From assembly GCA_004335835.1 (NCBI GenBank), contig RWJK01000073.1, forward strand, positions 1 to 61,284: a stretch of 61,284 nt of DNA, read 5' to 3'. This DNA is from Scenedesmus sp. ARA3. Taxonomy: Eukaryota; Chlorophyta; Chlorophyceae; Sphaeropleales; Scenedesmaceae. Positions 57,683-61,284 of the stretch are shown here, in pieces. Every line of letters starts with the position of its first letter. Positions within the stretch are counted from its first letter, which is position 1. The notes below the pieces were generated by a model, which worked only from the letters and a program-made list of their open reading frames with translations, had not been told where the DNA came from and did no database searches. The position numbers were made by a program, and so were the translations under genes.

Positions 57683-57721
<39 letters not shown>

Positions 57722-59363
57722 GTTTGATGCTGTGAGCGATATGCAGAAGCGTGTTTGCAAATACGTTGCACGGTGCAGGTGCAGCAAACAAGGACGCGCC
57801 AAGAACTGTAAGCTGCTGCAAGAATTAGCTGTACACAGACTGGCCAAAGACAAGCAGCGCAGCATGAGTCACAGTGAAACAGTGCAGACCGCATGCATAC
57901 AGATGAACACGCACCTGCGTTGAACAGTGTGGGGCTGGCGTGCGTGAACCAGCGCTCGCTGAGCAGGTGGTAGGTATGCACCGCTGCCTCCAGGTCTGTC
58001 ATGTGGATGCCCAGCGCCACGCGCATCAGCATGTGCTGCGGGCGCTCCACCACCTTGCCGTGGATGCGCAGCAGGTAGGAGCGCTCCAGCGTCTGCGCAT
58101 ACCGGGCCACATACGCAGCAGCAGCCAAGGTTCAGGCATCAGGACAGTCTCCTTGGGTCAGGCTTTGCATGGCTGGCATGTTTACAATGTGCACGATTTG
58201 AATAGCTGGTGGCACTGCCATGGCACAACAACAGCTGGCTGTGCCACACCCTGACTAACACATGCTGCAGGATGCTCTGCTGGGCGGTGCAGCTCCTACA
58301 CATGCTGGGCGGTGCAGCTCCTTACATGCTGGGCGGTGCAGCTCCTACACAGCACAGCCGATGGCTTGCTTGCTGCCTTGGCAAGGTGCAAGCAGCAGCA
58401 GTCTGGCAGCCTGGCAGTTGTTTGCAGCAGCAGTGAGTGTGCTCACCTTGAAGCCAAAGTAGTCGTAGTCAAAGTCCCTGTCGTAGATGATCTCGCTGTC
58501 AAGGCGGTCCGCGTTCTACAGTAGCAGCAGACAGCGATAGTAACCATGAGACACTCAGCAAGTGCAAGAGAGGCAGCCAGAGCCAGATTAACAGGGCCTT
58601 GGCACTAGCACTGGACGCAAGCTGCAAAAGGGTTTGTATGCAGGCTGGCAGCACACCAGCTGTCAGTGCTTTACCTGGACAATGATTTCGTAGACCTCGT
58701 CTGAGACAAGGGGTGCCTTGTCTCCATTCTTAGGGTTGACATGATCGTGCATCAGCTTGGCACTGCAAGGGGAGGCAGGCAGCAGCAGGTTGTCAGCGTT
58801 GGACATTATAGCCTGCCCAAACCACAGCATGGCAGCCTGCCAGCGCCTGTGCAGTTTGCTGTATAATTCCCCTTCCCTCCGAGCCCACTCACGTCATTGA
58901 GAAGGACTTGAGGGTGTTCTTGTGCAGGTTGGACACGGCGATCCTTGCTGCCAGCTGCGGAAACAGAGGTGAGGGTCAGCCGTGCACCGCTGGAAAGGGC
59001 GGTGTTCAACACATTACTTACCAGTGCATAGTCTGGGTGCATGGATGTCATGGCAGCTGCTGTCTCTGCTGCGAGCTCGTCCAGCTCGCTCGTTGTTACG
59101 CCGCGATAGACGCCTGCAGCCACCTTCTGCGCCACCAGCACCTGCAGATGCAACCAAAAGACACGTTAAGGCACGCTGATCAGGCACAGGGCGGGCGCAA
59201 TTGCTGCACGAACTCATGCTGGTGACCAGCGTGCTGCGGTCTGCTGGTCGCTCACCGGGTCGCAGAACTGCGTGTTGAGCCCATAGCTGAGTTTGTTGAT
59301 GCGCGCTGTAATCTTGTCGAAGCGCACAGGCTCCTGTCTGCCGTCCCTCTTCACCACATACAT
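54108..59363 (-). CDS. RNR1: Ribonucleoside-diphosphate reductase large subunit
   Basis: Minus-strand exons in coding order: 59363-59256, 59141-59022, 58954-58893, 58762-58675, 58515-58447, 58092-57915, 57662-57424, 57228-56975, 56728-56464, 55901-55503, 55404-55198, 54890-54630, 54425-54108. Phases agree; 855 aa. Class Ia RNR reduces ribonucleoside diphosphates to dNDPs with the R2 radical subunit, for DNA synthesis and repair. The N-terminal ATP-cone starts [17 protein letters not shown]. Active-site residues sit where the eukaryotic family has them: Cys218 (PQLSSCF), and Asn427, Cys429 and Glu431 (SNLCTEI). [16 protein letters not shown] is the barrel core motif. The C-terminal redox pair is C850-x2-C853 (CLMCGS). 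An Ala/Ser-rich linker before the tail is slightly longer than usual. Copied exon edges occur in two introns. Confidence 0.95.
55088..55135 (-). repeat. Copy of the RNR1 exon 11 3' edge with donor
   Basis: The minus strand encodes [13 protein letters not shown]|gtgagt, a variant of [13 protein letters not shown]| at the end of exon 11 (55198). It lies about 110 nt downstream in the intron. Confidence 0.8.
56006..56060 (-). repeat. Copy of the RNR1 exon 10 5' edge with acceptor
   Basis: [18 protein letters not shown] is encoded here behind tgcag| and again in the real exon at 55901. Two codon differences are silent (ggg/ggc, tat/tac). The copy then diverges (ctgtgcatcaag). Confidence 0.85.
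57685..57720 (-). repeat. (CTG)12 run in the RNR1 intron before exon 7
   Basis: Twelve triplets, CTG on the transcribed strand, lie just upstream of the acceptor of exon 7. The polarity agrees with plus-strand genes, where introns carry CTG and exons carry CAG. Confidence 0.88.
58261..58345. repeat. Three ~27-nt tandem repeats in an RNR1 intron
   Basis: tgctgggcggtgcagctcct(a/t)aca is repeated three times with almost no differences, in the intron between exons 5 and 6. Confidence 0.88.
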
Positions 59364-60460
59364 GATTGCTTGCTGCTTATGACTTGGAAAGGACTACGCA
59401 GCAGTTTTAATCATGCAATAGTACACGATCAACCTCCTGCAGCAAAGTACCTGACAGCTACGGCCAGGTTTGGACTATATGGGCATCAGTCGAGCAAACT
59501 GACCACCATGTCATTGTGGTTCTCATTTGAATTTGTTCAAAAGGAACAAGCGCTCACGGTGATTTCAAGCCTTCACTACTGCGAGTTTGTTATTTAAATG
59601 CTTTTCAGGCGTTTACGAGCGTGACAGGGGCAGAACGTAGGTGCGTATGTGACGTTTGTATTGTTGTGGCACGGACTCAAGGCAAGGTGTTGTTGCCTGC
59701 CACTCGCACACTGCGTATTTATCCCTAGCTGCTCACAAAAAAACATTTTGTAATTGTCAAATATATGACGCTGCTCGCTTGCTGAACAACAAGGTTGCAG
59801 TGGTGGACTGTTGCTGTGAGTCACAAGGCCAAAGCGTGCATTCCGTGTGCTTGTCCATTTGAGACGGCGATCATCAAAAAACTATCCATGCTGCGTTGGC
59901 GCAGCGACTACATACCAACGTATAGCACACCGCGCTGTACTGCCAGCATGTACTGCCAGTACATGCACAGCACAACACTTCATGGCACTGCACTGGCTGC
60001 TGTCGCATTCTTTCAATACTGAACATCCCGCAAACCTGAAGCTCATCATACTCAAATTTTCACCAGCAGTGCTGGCTGCTGACGTCAAAAACATCTCATA
60101 GCTGATACTTTGCCTTGGGCCCCAGGCTCAGCCTGGCTGGCTGGCCGGCTGCCAGAGCCTATGGCATGCATGCCCGTTTCGGCAGCAATTTCAGTACTAT
60201 GCTGGCCACACTAGTGCTTCAGAATTCAAAACTCCATATGTATGCTGCTGTAGTGCATGCAATGCTTGGCAATCAGCAGAGCGTAGAGAACTCAGTTCTC
60301 AGTGCAGTGCAGACTGACTCAGTTTGGACCTGTGAACTGTGAACTGCATGGTGGCAGCTCTTGCCATGGAGGTGCGGTCAGGTATGGCTGGTCTCAATTG
60401 CATCGACTTGGACGCTGACCAGTACCCCAGGCACAGCACGGCTCTGCAAGCCTGCCGGCC
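59364..60460. other. Upstream region of RNR1
   Basis: No gene recognised. The RNR1 promoter and 5'UTR should start here. The stretch is AT-richer than the coding regions and almost free of CAG runs. Confidence 0.5.
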
Positions 60461-61284
60461 TCACCCCTTCAGCGTGCTGCTGCTGTACACGCGCCTGCTG
60501 CTTTCCTTTGCACGCGCCCTGTGTGCAGCATCGGCGCCGCGGTGGCCGCCACCACCCCCACCGACCTGCCCTCTTGCTGTTGCAGCATAGTCGAGCTTCA
60601 GTGGGCTGCTCAGCTTTGCTGCTGCCTTGGCTGCTGCCAGGCACTCCTGCTGCTTCTGCCGCAGCCGCGCTGCTGCCACCGCTGCTGCATCCTTGGGAGC
60701 AGAGGCGCCAAGCCTGCACAAGCGCAGAAACAAGTCGCGCACCGAATCAGATTTGACGTTCGCAGCTGGGTAGCTTACATGCGCTCACTGTGTTGAATCC
60801 AGCAAGCATGCGAGCAAGTACGTACATACTGCTCCTAATACAGGTGTGGACCAGATGTTGTAGTCATGCAGCCGTGCTAATGTGATGGCTGTTTGGCAGC
60901 GCCCTTGCACCTGTATGGCATGTGGCTGCCACCAGCACTGAGCATGCAAGCAAGCAAGGCACATGCTGCGCCTTCTACTGGCAGGACCAGCGGACTGCCA
61001 GCGAGCGCCAGCCGCCTCACCTGTAAGGCATGTGACTGCCACCAGCAGACTGCAGCTGCAGGTCCTGACCCCGGCTGAGGAAACTTCCAGACCCCGCACC
61101 CGCGTCGGTTCCCAGCACATGAAATGCAAGCCTGCCACTACCGATGCGGCCACTGCCGCCGCTGCTGCTATTACCTAACAGCTGCCTGCCGTTACTGCTG
61201 CTGACAGGCAATGCATCACTGGCGTACTGGCTGCTGTCATCCTCAGCAGCAGCCTGCGCCTGCAACTCATCTCCAGCAGCAGCA
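60461..61284 (-). CDS. 3' end of an unidentified Ala/Ser/Gly-rich protein (5' partial)
   Basis: Two exons can be joined: 61284-61021 (continuing beyond the window) and 60713-60461 with a TGA stop. The junction keeps frame: PYR|LGASAPKDA. The visible sequence is Ser/Gly-rich (SSSNGRQLLGNSSSGGSG) then helical and Ala/Lys/Gln-rich (ARLRQKQQECLAAAKAAAKL), ending VYSSSTLKG. I recognise no family. The frame of the first piece was chosen because it stays open and meets the GTGAGG donor in the right phase. Confidence 0.45.
60905..60937 (-). repeat. Copy of an exon 3' edge in the last gene's intron
   Basis: cacctgtatggcatgtggct…gccaccagca repeats cacctgtaaggcatgtgact…gccaccagca at 61019-61050, which holds the exon end and donor of the minus-strand gene. 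It lies about 110 nt into the intron. Confidence 0.75.

Overview
The window is nuclear DNA of a green alga (Chlorophyta). Its genes are split by many short GT-AG introns. It encodes plastid-directed Fd-GOGAT and the cytochrome b6f assembly factor CCB2, and it is full of CAG/CTG runs. A TGTAA poly(A) motif, the usual chlorophyte signal, lies 34 nt after one stop codon. A Sphaeropleales/Scenedesmaceae-like alga is my inference; the sequence alone does not fix the genus. Exon maps were built by hand: GT-AG borders were chosen so that reading phase is kept and the joined protein matches its family.

Layout, left to right. 259-6008 (+): 3' part of DNA ligase IV, with both BRCT repeats and a very long low-complexity tail. 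8521-10729 (-): CCB2. 11078-13183 (+): a class I SAM-dependent methyltransferase-like protein, divergent from CCB2. 14338-28397 (+): complete ferredoxin-dependent glutamate synthase, 26 exons and 1638 aa. 29967-32054 (+) and 46176-48217 (+): two paralogous F-box-like/leucine-rich-repeat genes. 33056-40008 (-): a large secreted protein of 1327 aa. 41265-43770 (+): ZIP metal transporter. 49000-52014 (+): F-box protein with an F-box-associated (FBA) domain. 54108-59363 (-): large subunit of ribonucleotide reductase, 855 aa. 60461-61284 (-): 3' end of an unidentified gene that enters from the right edge.

The genes do not form one pathway. Fd-GOGAT makes glutamate in the plastid, CCB2 attaches a b6f haem, LIG4 and RNR1 serve DNA repair and dNTP supply, and the F-box proteins suggest ubiquitin-ligase adaptors.

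The most striking feature is not a gene. In most of the intron-containing genes, exon edges together with their splice site have been tandemly copied into the neighbouring intron, once to five times. Several copies are intact, in-frame cassettes: 90 nt in GOGAT exon 22, 54 nt in GOGAT exon 23, 57 nt in GOGAT exon 13 and 54 nt in the secreted gene. Many of their differences are synonymous, which suggests the copies are or were translated. In these cassettes an internal exonic AG (often an in-frame CAG codon) seems to serve as the new acceptor. This looks like intron and cassette-exon birth by tandem duplication, or possibly regulated alternative exons.
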